From JBBDSU01 sp040904825 (GTDB taxonomy: Bacteria; Actinomycetota; Nitriliruptoria; Nitriliruptorales; Nitriliruptoraceae), in NCBI GenBank assembly GCA_040904825.1, contig JBBDSU010000060.1, positions 10,939-74,938 of the forward strand: a stretch of DNA of 64,000 bases, in the 5' to 3' direction. Positions 54,820 through 64,000 of the stretch are shown piece by piece (positions within the stretch are counted from its first letter, which is position 1; each line of letters starts with the position of its first letter). The notes under the pieces were generated by a model, which ran no database searches, was not told the origin of the DNA, and saw only the letters and a program-made list of their open reading frames with translations. A program made the position numbers and the translations under genes.

Positions 54820-55982
54820 TGGCTACGACTTCACCTCCCGGCATCGGCCTGTTGAAGGGGCTCGGTGTCACGATCAAGCATCTGGCAGGTCGTCCTTCGA
54901 CGCAGATGTACCCCAAGGAGCGGCCCGACCTCCCGCCGCGTACCCGGGGTGTCATTGCGCTGATGGACGAGAACTGCACCGTGTGCATGTTGTGCGCCCG
55001 TGAGTGCCCCGACTGGTGCATCTACATCGACTCCCACAAGGAGTCAGTGCCGGCGGCCAAAGAAGGCGGGCGCGCGCGGACCCGCAATGTGCTCGACCGG
55101 TTCGCCATCGATTTTTCCCTGTGCATGTACTGCGGCATCTGTGTGGAGGTCTGTCCGTTCGATGCACTGTGGTGGTCGCCGGAGTTCGAGTACTCCGAAT
55201 ATGTGATGGATGAGATGCTCCACGAGATGGGGCGTCTGCGTGAGTGGATGGACACGGTTCCGCCGCCGCCAGGGCTCGACGACGGCGCAGTGGCTCCCGC
55301 TGAGGTGGCCGAGGCGATCGAAAAAGCCGAGCTTGAGCAGGCCAAAGCCATCGAAACAGCAGAGGCGGCCGACAGCGACGACGCCAAGCCTGAAGCCAAG
55401 GATGGGGGCGGCAAGTCCGCTGAGGCCAAGCCGAAGAAGTCGGATATCCGTGTTGAGGGTGGTGAGGTTGATCAGGAGGTCTATGACCAGCTGATCGCTG
55501 AAGGCAAGTCTGAGCGGATGGCTCGGGCCAAGGCCAAGGCAGCGTGGGTCCGCAAAGAAAAGCAACGCCTTGCCGAAGAGCAGTCCTCAAGTGACGATCA
55601 AACGTCTGACACCGATGCCGCCGATGACTCCGAGGCAACATCTGACGACGATGCGTCCGCCGCCGACGACGGTGCGTCCGCTGACGACACCGACGAGGCT
55701 GCTGANNNNNNNNNNNNNNNNNNNNNNNNNNNNNNNNNNNNNNNNNNNNNNNNNNNNNNNNNNNNNNNNNNNNNNNNNNNNNNNNNNNNNNNNNNNNNNN
55801 NNNNNGCTGAGGCCAAGCCGAAGAAGTCGGATATCCGTGTTGAGGGTGGTGAGGTTGATCAGGAGGTCTATGACCAGCTGATCGCTGAAGGCAAGTCTGA
55901 GCGGATGGCTCGGGCCAAGGCCAAGGCAGCGTGGGTCCGCAAGGAGAAGCAACGGATCATTGACGAGGGAGGTGACGCATGA
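54819..55982 (+). CDS. nuoI2: Complex I subunit I (operon 2), with repeated EGKSER-motif tail; interrupted by assembly gap
   Basis: Residues 1-120 hold two [4Fe-4S] sets, Cys53/56/59/63 and Cys102/105/108/112. The protein lacks the PRFHGRHQLNR signature of copy 1. Residues from about 155 on are a long charged tail. It contains a helical motif (residues 216-247, core EGKSER and ARAKAKAA), an acidic Ser/Asp linker, the N gap, and a second copy of the motif before the stop. A near-identical motif starts the cytochrome b C-terminal subunit at 14332. The copies on either side of the gap share 137 identical bases but continue differently, so both are real; more copies may lie in the gap. Confidence 0.93.
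   Translation: MATTSPPGIGLLKGLGVTIKHLAGRPSTQMYPKERPDLPPRTRGVIALMDENCTVCMLCARECPDWCIYIDSHKESVPAAKEGGRARTRNVLDRFAIDFSLCMYCGICVEVCPFDALWWSPEFEYSEYVMDEMLHEMGRLREWMDTVPPPPGLDDGAVAPAEVAEAIEKAELEQAKAIETAEAADSDDAKPEAKDGGGKSAEAKPKKSDIRVEGGEVDQEVYDQLIAEGKSERMARAKAKAAWVRKEKQRLAEEQSSSDDQTSDTDAADDSEATSDDDASAADDGASADDTDEAAXXXXXXXXXXXXXXXXXXXXXXXXXXXXXXXXXXAEAKPKKSDIRVEGGEVDQEVYDQLIAEGKSERMARAKAKAAWVRKEKQRIIDEGGDA
55419..55555 (+). repeat. 137-bp intragenic repeat, copy 1 (nuoI2 tail)
   Basis: Identical base for base to 55806-55942. It encodes the segment from AEAKPKK to the end of the EGKSER motif. After it the sequences diverge (codons for QRLAEE here, QRIIDE in copy 2). Confidence 0.95.
55706..55805. 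other. Scaffold gap of 100 Ns inside nuoI2
   Basis: The gap begins exactly where copy 2 of the 137-bp repeat starts, so the assembly was most likely broken by the repeat. The real length is unknown. Confidence 0.95.
55806..55942 (+). repeat. 137-bp intragenic repeat, copy 2 (nuoI2 tail)
   Basis: Identical to 55419-55555 and in the same reading frame. It is followed by the last codons of nuoI2. Confidence 0.95.
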
Positions 55983-56602
55983 CCGGACATGATGTCGTCT
56001 TCCTCCTCGTCGGTTTGTTCACTGCCGGCGCTGCCGTGCTGACCGTCACATCGCGCAACCTTGTGCACGCGGCACTGTTCCTCGCTACGACGTTGGCTGG
56101 GATCGCAGGGGTCTTTTTGGTGCTGCACTCGGACTTCTTGGCGCTGGTCCAACTGGTTGTCTATGTCGGTGCAGTCGCGGTGCTGTTTCTCTTCGGCCTC
56201 ATGCTGACCCGGGCACCGATCGGGCGCGAAGCCCTTGACAGCCAGAACAAGGGGCTGGGACTCGCCGTGTCATCGGTGTTGTTCGTCGTGATCGGCGGCC
56301 TGATTGTCATGGAGTTCGGCGGCGCAGAGCGGGCTGCCGTGGCGTCACCCGGCATCGCCGACGTCGGCATCGCACTGTTCGCCTTCTGGGTCCTGCCGTT
56401 CGAAGTGCTGTCGATGTTGCTGCTGGCAGCCTTGATCGGAGCGATCCTGTTGGCGCGCCGTGAGGATGGCGAATCAGGAGAGCCCGGTGGCGAGGCGCCG
56501 TTCGTCGCCATCCAGCTTTCAGATCCTCCCGTCGACGAGCCGTCAGATACAGAATTGGTCATCGCCTCGAAGCAGGAGCCGGAGACAGGGGGCGACCGAT
56601 GA
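55979..56602 (+). CDS. nuoJ2: Complex I subunit J (operon 2)
   Basis: This 207-residue membrane protein has five helices with SRNLVHAALFLATTLAGIAGVFL and VVYVGAVAVLFLFGLML. A polar tail of about 45 residues follows. It overlaps nuoI2 and nuoK2 by 4 bp. Confidence 0.94.
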   Translation: MTGHDVVFLLVGLFTAGAAVLTVTSRNLVHAALFLATTLAGIAGVFLVLHSDFLALVQLVVYVGAVAVLFLFGLMLTRAPIGREALDSQNKGLGLAVSSVLFVVIGGLIVMEFGGAERAAVASPGIADVGIALFAFWVLPFEVLSMLLLAALIGAILLARREDGESGEPGGEAPFVAIQLSDPPVDEPSDTELVIASKQEPETGGDR

Positions 56603-56910
56603 GTCCACTGGGTCCTCTCCTGCTGGCGACCTTCCTGTTCTGCGTGGGTATCTATGGCATCATCGCGCGCCGCAACGCTGTGTTGGTGCTCATCAGTGTT
56701 GAGCTCATGCTCAACGCGGTCAACATCAACCTCGTCGCGTTCCAGTCGCTGCTCTTCCCCGAAGAAGCTGCAGCCAGTGGTCTGCTGTTCGCGGTGTTCA
56801 TCATCGGCGTCGCCGCCGCCGAAGTCGGTGTGGGGCTGGCGATCGTGTTCAACATGTTCCGCAACCGTGCATCGGTCAACGTCGATGACGCCAACCTGAT
56901 GCGCTGGTGA
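56599..56910 (+). CDS. nuoK2: Complex I subunit K (operon 2)
   Basis: This 103-residue, three-helix subunit has the conserved glutamates in SVELMLNAVNINLV and AAAEVGVGLAIVF. Normal length. Confidence 0.95.
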   Translation: MSPLGPLLLATFLFCVGIYGIIARRNAVLVLISVELMLNAVNINLVAFQSLLFPEEAAASGLLFAVFIIGVAAAEVGVGLAIVFNMFRNRASVNVDDANLMRW

Positions 56911-56923
56911 GAGGGGCTACGAC

Positions 56924-59017
<2,094 letters not shown>

Positions 59018-59031
59018 AGGAGAGACAAGTA

Positions 59032-60564
59032 ATGGATCCGAACACCGCTTCGTGGGCGTTGGTAGTCGCGCTGTTCCTGCCACTGGCTGGGGCTGGCGTC
59101 CTGACGGCAATGCCTGCGGCGAAGGACCAGTTGATCCGGCGAACTGCCGTGGTGATCACCGGTGTGTCGTTCGCGCTCGTCGCGGCCATCACGGCTGGGT
59201 TCGACTACAGCCGCAGTGGAGACCTCCAGTTCACTACGAACGTCTCATGGATCTCAGCCATCAACGCCAGGTTCGAGCTAGGCATCGACGGCATCTCACT
59301 GCCGTTGTTCTTCCTGACCTACCTGCTGACGTTGTTGTGCGCGATCTATACGACCAAGTTCCTTCCGGCACCAGGCAAGCCCAAGGCATTCCTGTCGTTG
59401 ATGCTGCTGTTGCAGACAGGTATGGCGGGAACATTCGTCGCCTTCGACCTGGTGCTCTTCTTCATCTTCTGGGAGCTCGTGCTGGTGCCGATGTTCTTCC
59501 TCATCGGCATGTGGGGAGGACCGCGCCGCGACTACGCCAGCGTCAAGTTCTTCCTGTACACGTTGTTCGGTTCGATCTTCATGCTGGTCGCGTTCCTGGC
59601 CATCTACTTCCAGGCTGGCGCGACCACGTGGTCTATTCCTGAACTCTCAGCCCTGGCGCCCGGCGGCCTGACCTTCCAGACGTGGGCCTTCCTCGGCATG
59701 TTCCTCGGGTTTGCGATCAAGGTGCCGATGTGGCCGTTCCACACCTGGTTGCCGGACGCCCACACCGAGGCGCCGACGGTTGGATCCGTGCTGTTGGCCG
59801 GCGTGCTGCTGAAGATGGGCACCTACGGCTTCATCCGCATCGCGCTGCCGATCATGCCTGAGGGGGCCGTCCGATTCGCTCCGCTGATCGGAGTGCTGGC
59901 GGTCATCGGCATCATCTACGGATCGTTGTGCTGCCTGGCCCAGACCGATGTCAAGCGCCTCATCGCGTTCTCGTCGGTGGGCCACATGGGCTTTGTGATG
60001 CTTGGAATCGCGGCGATGAACCCTGCGGGGATCCAGGCTGCGCTGTTTGGCAACATCGCGCACGGGATCATCACGGGCATGCTGTTCTTCCTCGCCGGCA
60101 GCCTCCACGAGCGCTACCACACCCGCGAGATCGCGGTCATTGGTGGTGGCATGCTCAAGAAGATCCCGCGTTACGGCGTACTGTTGACCTATGTCGCGGT
60201 GGCGTCGCTGGGCCTGCCCGGCCTCGCTGGATTCTGGGGCGAGTTCACCGCGATGTGGGCCGCCATCAGTCCGGGGCTTGGACTGGCCGACGCCTACGGC
60301 GGCCTGTACCTGGGGTTGGTGATCTTCGCCGCGCTGGGAACCGTGCTGACGGCTGGCTACTTCCTGTGGCTGCTGCAGCGCGTCAATCTCGGCAACCCGT
60401 CCGAGAAGTGGGCGGCCGAACCGCTCGATGACGTGATGCGGATCGAATGGGTGTCATGGACTCCGCTGCTGATCCTGATCATCGCGCTTGGCATCTTCCC
60501 GGTGCTGATCTTCGGGGTACAGGATGCAGCGGTCACCAACTTGATGGGCTACCTGGGCGGTTGA
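59032..60564 (+). CDS. nuoM2: Complex I subunit M (operon 2)
   Basis: The 510-residue antiporter-like subunit has FWELVLVPMFFLIGMWGG, KVPMWPFHTWLPDAHTEAPTVGSVLLAGVLLKMG and LIAFSSVGHMGFVMLG. AGGAGAG precedes the ATG by 8 bp. A 73-bp gap separates it from nuoN2. Confidence 0.96.
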   Translation: MDPNTASWALVVALFLPLAGAGVLTAMPAAKDQLIRRTAVVITGVSFALVAAITAGFDYSRSGDLQFTTNVSWISAINARFELGIDGISLPLFFLTYLLTLLCAIYTTKFLPAPGKPKAFLSLMLLLQTGMAGTFVAFDLVLFFIFWELVLVPMFFLIGMWGGPRRDYASVKFFLYTLFGSIFMLVAFLAIYFQAGATTWSIPELSALAPGGLTFQTWAFLGMFLGFAIKVPMWPFHTWLPDAHTEAPTVGSVLLAGVLLKMGTYGFIRIALPIMPEGAVRFAPLIGVLAVIGIIYGSLCCLAQTDVKRLIAFSSVGHMGFVMLGIAAMNPAGIQAALFGNIAHGIITGMLFFLAGSLHERYHTREIAVIGGGMLKKIPRYGVLLTYVAVASLGLPGLAGFWGEFTAMWAAISPGLGLADAYGGLYLGLVIFAALGTVLTAGYFLWLLQRVNLGNPSEKWAAEPLDDVMRIEWVSWTPLLILIIALGIFPVLIFGVQDAAVTNLMGYLGG

Positions 60565-60637
60565 CCGCGGTAGTTGGACACGGGCGCTGCCCGCTGTCCG
60601 CGCCACGAACAACGACCTGAGGGAGGACGAGACGACG

Positions 60638-61932
60638 ATGGCGATCGATTTCCTCGCGATCGCGCCGGAGATTGCGCTGACGCTCACGGCCCTGGTCGTG
60701 TTGGCCGTAGATCTGTCGTTGCGTGGTACCGCCAAGCAGCTCATCAACCCGATCGCTGCGGTCGGGACACTGGTGGCGATTGGCTTCACGGTCAACCTTT
60801 GGGGTGACCCGCGCACAACATTCGGGACGAGCTTCGTCGTCAACGACTACGCCGTCGTCTTCAAGTTGCTGTTCCTAGGCAGCCTGCTGGCCATTTTGGG
60901 CATCAGCTGGCGATTCTTTGCCGAAGGTCGCTACTTCCAAGGCGAGTACTACTTCCTGCTGCTGACGGCGTTCGTCGGCATGCTGCTCATGCCTTCGGCT
61001 CGCGACCTGATCCTGTTGTTCGTCGCGCTCGAAACCGTGTCGATTCCGGCGTTCGTGCTCGCAGGCCTGCGCAAACGCGATCTGTATTCGTCCGAAGCGT
61101 CGCTGAAGTTCTTTATCGTCGGTGTGCTGTCAGTTGCACTGATGCTGTTCGGCATGTCGCTCGTCTACGGCTTTACCGGCACGACCGACCTCGTCGGCAT
61201 CGCCAACGCCATCGCTGCAGCCGGGGATCCGTCGCCGCTGCTCCTTGGCGCCGTCATGCTGGTCATCGTTGGGTTCGGGTTCAAGATCTCGGCGGTGCCG
61301 TTCCACTTCTGGGCGCCGGACACCTACGCAGGCTCGCCCATGCCGGTCGCCGCCATGCTGGCTGTTGCATCCAAGGCCGCCGGGTTCGCAGGCTTGATCG
61401 CCGTGGTGTTCATTGCCTTCGAGCCACTGGCATCGACGTGGGCGCCGGTGATGGGGGTCTTGGCGATCCTGACGATGACGCTGGGCAACCTGATTGCCCT
61501 GCAACAGCGTGATCTGATCCGGCTGCTGGCCTACTCGTCGATTGCCCAAGCCGGCTACATCTTGATCCCGTTCGGNNNNNNNNNNNNNNNNNNNNNNNNN
61601 NNNNNNNNNNNNNNNNNNNNNNNNNNNNNNNNNNNNNNNNNNNNNNNNNNNNNNNNNNNNNNNNNNNNNNNNNNNTGACTGAAGTGACCACCTTCGGCAT
61701 CGTGCTGATGGTGTTCCTCGTGATCAACTCGGTCATCGCATTCTTCTACTACCTCAAGGTCATCAAGACCATGTGGATGGACGAAGCGGACGCTGCAGCA
61801 CCAGTGCTTCAGCCAGGTTTCAACCTCTCAGCCGTTGTTGTCGTGCTGGCTGCGGCGACGGTGATTTTGGGAGTGCTGCCAGGCTTGATCTCCAACGCCA
61901 CTTCCCTGGCCGGCATGGTCGCCGCCGGCTGA
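60638..61932 (+). CDS. nuoN2: Complex I subunit N (operon 2), interrupted by assembly gap
   Basis: The first 312 residues match NuoN, with ETVSIPAFVLAGLRKRDLYSSEASLKFFIVG, KISAVPFHFWAPDTYAGSPMPVAAMLAVASKAAGF and LLAYSSIAQAGYILIPFG. After the Ns (61576-61675) the last two helices resume at 61678 in a different nominal frame. NuoN is normally about 480-550 residues and only about 400 are visible, so roughly 100 or more residues are missing. The frame change is explained by the arbitrary gap length. Confidence 0.92.
61576..61675. other. Scaffold gap of 100 Ns inside nuoN2
   Basis: The flanks do not overlap each other. Comparison with NuoN length suggests about 300 bp or more are absent. Confidence 0.9.
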
Positions 61933-61945
61933 TCGTTCGGCTGCG

Positions 61946-62593
61946 TCAGGTGTCGTTCATGCCGTCGTCGACGTCAACCTCGTCTTCGACTTGCTTGATC
62001 CATCGGGTCAACAGGACGATGAGCATCACGAGGATGGCGACGCCAATACCGGTCAGCCAGGGGCCACCTTCGGCGTAGGTGCGGCCGAGCATCCATCCAG
62101 CGCCAACTGCAGCGCCGAAGGACAGGCATGCGCCGAGGAGGTCGGCGGCGAGATACTGGCGCGCCGGTACGTCGGAGGAACCCGCGGCTGCGGCGAGGAG
62201 GGTCGGCGGAAATGCTGCCAGCCGCCCCAGAACCGCGATCCAAGGGCCACGGCGCTCTAAGACCAGATGGGCTTGGGCCAACCGTGCGGGAGGAATCGCC
62301 CTGTTGAGCCAGCGCAGTCCGTCGTCACCCAGCAGGTGGCCGTAGGCGCGCCCGGTGATAAAGAACGCCCACACGGCAATCACCATCGACGGAATGAAGG
62401 CCAGCACAAGCAGCCCGATCGAAGGTGTCCCCGTCACTCTGGCTTGCGCACCGGCCAGCAGCAGAAACTCCTTCTGTGGCCGTAGCAACACCAGCAGCGC
62501 GATCTGCTCGCGGATGAGCACCGGAATCAACGGCACCGCAATCAGGGGCATTGCAAAGCGCAGGCCGACGAGCGCCAGTGCCGGCCACCGCAC
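61946..62593 (-). CDS. VTT/DedA-like (TVP38 family) membrane protein
   Basis: The 215-residue protein has about five hydrophobic segments and the VTT-domain-like stretch LERRGPWIAVLGRLAAFPPTLLAAAAGSSDVPARQYLAADLLGACL, followed by a helix with GWMLGRTY and a charged tail. Such proteins are thought to act in lipid or membrane homeostasis. The GTG at 62593 is chosen as the start because it lies just before the first helix and after the stop of the upstream gene; the frame is open further. It is convergent with nuoN2. Confidence 0.68.
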   Translation of the reverse strand: MRWPALALVGLRFAMPLIAVPLIPVLIREQIALLVLLRPQKEFLLLAGAQARVTGTPSIGLLVLAFIPSMVIAVWAFFITGRAYGHLLGDDGLRWLNRAIPPARLAQAHLVLERRGPWIAVLGRLAAFPPTLLAAAAGSSDVPARQYLAADLLGACLSFGAAVGAGWMLGRTYAEGGPWLTGIGVAILVMLIVLLTRWIKQVEDEVDVDDGMNDT

Positions 62594-62664
62594 CCACCCT
62601 GGGACCGCACGCTGACCCCGACCACTGTGTTGTCCGTGGTCAGTTGGTCGCTCGCTGGGGGTAC

Positions 62665-63786
62665 TCAGTACGAGAACTCGTAGAGGGTGTAGTCGTGCTC
62701 GCAAGGGGCGCCAGGAGCCACCCACATCTGTCCAGCGGTCAGATCCATCACGTTTGACGAGACTGTTGCCACTGCGCGCGGATCCTCGGGGTCCTTTGGG
62801 TGCGTGCACACCGCTTCGGGGAACTTGTGATGGTCGCGCAGGGCCTCTTGCACATCGCTCACGGTGATGGTTCCGCGCTTGTCCGACAGTGCGTCACGGA
62901 CCCGGCAGTCGCGGTACAACGTCGAAGGGTGCTTTGGGGGAAGCCGGTCTTGCAAGACCGCGCACGCATCGGCATTGAGGAAGTGGTTGGAATGAGCCAG
63001 AACACCACCCTCGGGTGCGACGGTAAACACCTCGTCGGGGACCGCTTCAAGGTCGATGGCTGCACCCTCGTGAGCGGATGCCAGCATGTGATTGCCCGAC
63101 ATGTCGCGTGGAGAGTCGACGATCTCGCTCATGGCGCTAGACAGGTCTCGTTGCCGCAGTGCTCTGCGTCGGGCAACCGCACCAGGGAAACCGGCGTCGC
63201 TGGAGCGCTCCCGGTCTGAACTGAGCGCGTTGCCGACGATCCCGATGCCAGCATCGGTCATGCCGTTGCGATACAGGATGCCAGCCTCTGTCACAAACAG
63301 AAGTGCCGGTTCGCCGACAGTGTGCTGCTCGATGACGACAGTGTGTGCTCCACAGCTGGCGAACTTGTCCCAGTTCTGCGCCAGCAGGGTATGGCCATCT
63401 GCGGTCGCTTCAGGCAGACAGGCCGCCGTGGTGCATTCTGCAGGTGCCATCTGCTGCGCAACATCGGCGCGACGCAGCACACCGCTGCGAATATTCACCG
63501 CGTAGATCTCGCGCGAATCGACGTCAGCACCTGCCGCAATGCCATCGAGTTCGTCCGCCAAGCTCGGGTCGTGATCGCGGATCCGCTGGCCGGCAGAAGC
63601 CGCAATTTCCAGAATGTCGGGCCACGGGGGCGCTCCTGAGGTCTCGAACGCTTGCTGATAGAGCGCAATGCAATGGGCGACTTGTTCGCCGAACGCCGCA
63701 CCGTGGCTGCGTCCGACATCGAAGGCGGTTCCTTCGGAGCGGACAAACGGAAACTTGGTGATCGGCTGACCGTGAACGTCGAGCAT
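62665..63786 (-). CDS. C45-family autoproteolytic acyltransferase/hydrolase (acyl-CoA:6-APA acyltransferase-like)
   Basis: The 373-residue Ntn-hydrolase-type protein shows FDVGRSHGAAFGEQ, LADELDGIAAGADV, a likely self-cleavage and nucleophile site at the cysteine of PAECTTAACLPEATADGHTLLAQNWD, and SNHFLN and STLYRDCRVRDAL, all typical of the family. Members form or break amide bonds on diverse small molecules or peptides; the substrate here is unknown and penicillin chemistry is not implied. GGGAG lies 8 bp before the ATG. Its neighbours on the same strand are a DNA glycosylase and a membrane protein. Confidence 0.85.
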   Translation of the reverse strand: MLDVHGQPITKFPFVRSEGTAFDVGRSHGAAFGEQVAHCIALYQQAFETSGAPPWPDILEIAASAGQRIRDHDPSLADELDGIAAGADVDSREIYAVNIRSGVLRRADVAQQMAPAECTTAACLPEATADGHTLLAQNWDKFASCGAHTVVIEQHTVGEPALLFVTEAGILYRNGMTDAGIGIVGNALSSDRERSSDAGFPGAVARRRALRQRDLSSAMSEIVDSPRDMSGNHMLASAHEGAAIDLEAVPDEVFTVAPEGGVLAHSNHFLNADACAVLQDRLPPKHPSTLYRDCRVRDALSDKRGTITVSDVQEALRDHHKFPEAVCTHPKDPEDPRAVATVSSNVMDLTAGQMWVAPGAPCEHDYTLYEFSY

Positions 63787-63837
63787 GTGATGACTCCCGC
63801 ATCGTGATGGCGCGAACGATGGTGACTGATCGCGATC

Positions 63838-64000
63838 TCAGGCACTCAACTGTAGGCGACGAGTGTGGCCCTCGTCCGGCGGTCGGGGCTGGCACGGCTC
63901 GCACGCGTATGCCCAACGTCCGGCGAGGTCCCACTGGCGCACCGGTGTGCCGCAGCGCCTGCAGTGCTCTTGCCGGTAGACGAACGTCATGCGGTGGTGG
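63838..64000 (-). CDS. Formamidopyrimidine/endonuclease VIII-type DNA glycosylase, C-terminal part only
   Basis: Only the last 53 codons are in the window; the gene continues past the right edge. They contain a C-x2-C-x16-C-x2-C zinc finger (HCRRCGTP to ACEPCQ) preceded by TFVYRQE, the hallmark C-terminus of Fpg/Nei base-excision enzymes. A 19-residue tail follows the finger. Fpg and Nei cannot be told apart without the N-terminus. The stop lies 51 bp before the acyltransferase start. Confidence 0.82.
   Translation of the reverse strand, partial: HHRMTFVYRQEHCRRCGTPVRQWDLAGRWAYACEPCQPRPPDEGHTRRLQLSA

Noticed and set aside
61576..61932. True frameshift in nuoN2
   Set aside because: The frame change occurs across 100 arbitrary Ns and needs no mutation to explain it.

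Overview
The window is about 64 kb of high-GC, tightly packed chromosomal DNA that looks like a deep-branching actinobacterium. The reasons are menaquinone rather than ubiquinone genes, a Rex repressor next to hemA-hemC-hemD, a menG-menJ-nuoA junction, many GTG starts and many 4-bp ATGA/GTGA gene overlaps. I cannot fix the class. I see no rRNA, tRNA, CRISPR array or insertion sequence. Three runs of 100 Ns mark scaffold gaps (52425-52524, 55706-55805, 61576-61675).

Layout. (1) 1-4183: a three-gene MacA/MacB-like export system entering from the left edge, then an AcuC-type deacetylase. (2) 4190-12306: an unknown membrane protein, a glutaredoxin-like protein, rex, and the C5-pathway heme genes hemA, hemC, hemD, hemB, hemL. 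(3) 12575-17737: a complex III operon that does not look like the usual actinobacterial qcrCAB. It has a small membrane protein, a two-cluster ferredoxin, a b6f-style split cytochrome b (N-terminal and C-terminal halves as separate genes), a Rieske protein, a diheme cytochrome c and an unknown membrane protein. (4) 17888-22227: System II cytochrome c maturation (ResA-like, CcdA, ResB, CcsA). (5) 22233-32477: menaquinone synthesis (menE, menB, menA, menC, menD, menF, menG, menJ) with a MerR-like regulator. (6) 32635-48095: a complete 14-gene NADH dehydrogenase operon nuoA-N, then a polyprenyl diphosphate synthase, an LmeA-like protein and uracil-DNA glycosylase. (7) 50642-61932: a second complex I operon with 11 genes (A B C D H I J K L M N) that lacks the NADH module E, F, G. 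(8) 61946-64000, minus strand: the C-terminal end of an Fpg/Nei DNA glycosylase, a C45-family acyltransferase and a VTT/DedA-like membrane protein.

Together the genes make heme, mature c-type cytochromes, make menaquinone with its side chain, and build two kinds of complex I and one complex III: nearly a whole respiratory chain apart from terminal oxidases and late heme genes. The observations most worth following up are these. A helical motif of about 32 residues (EGKSER core) is shared by the N-terminus of the cytochrome b C-terminal subunit and by two copies in the tail of NuoI of the NADH-module-free complex I. A perfect 42-bp palindrome between menG and menJ-nuo has a Rex-like operator at its centre. 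The split cytochrome b has a heme-c_i-type cysteine. A dicluster ferredoxin gene sits inside the complex III operon. A tandem 15-bp repeat lies between hemD and hemB, with a single upstream anti-arm.
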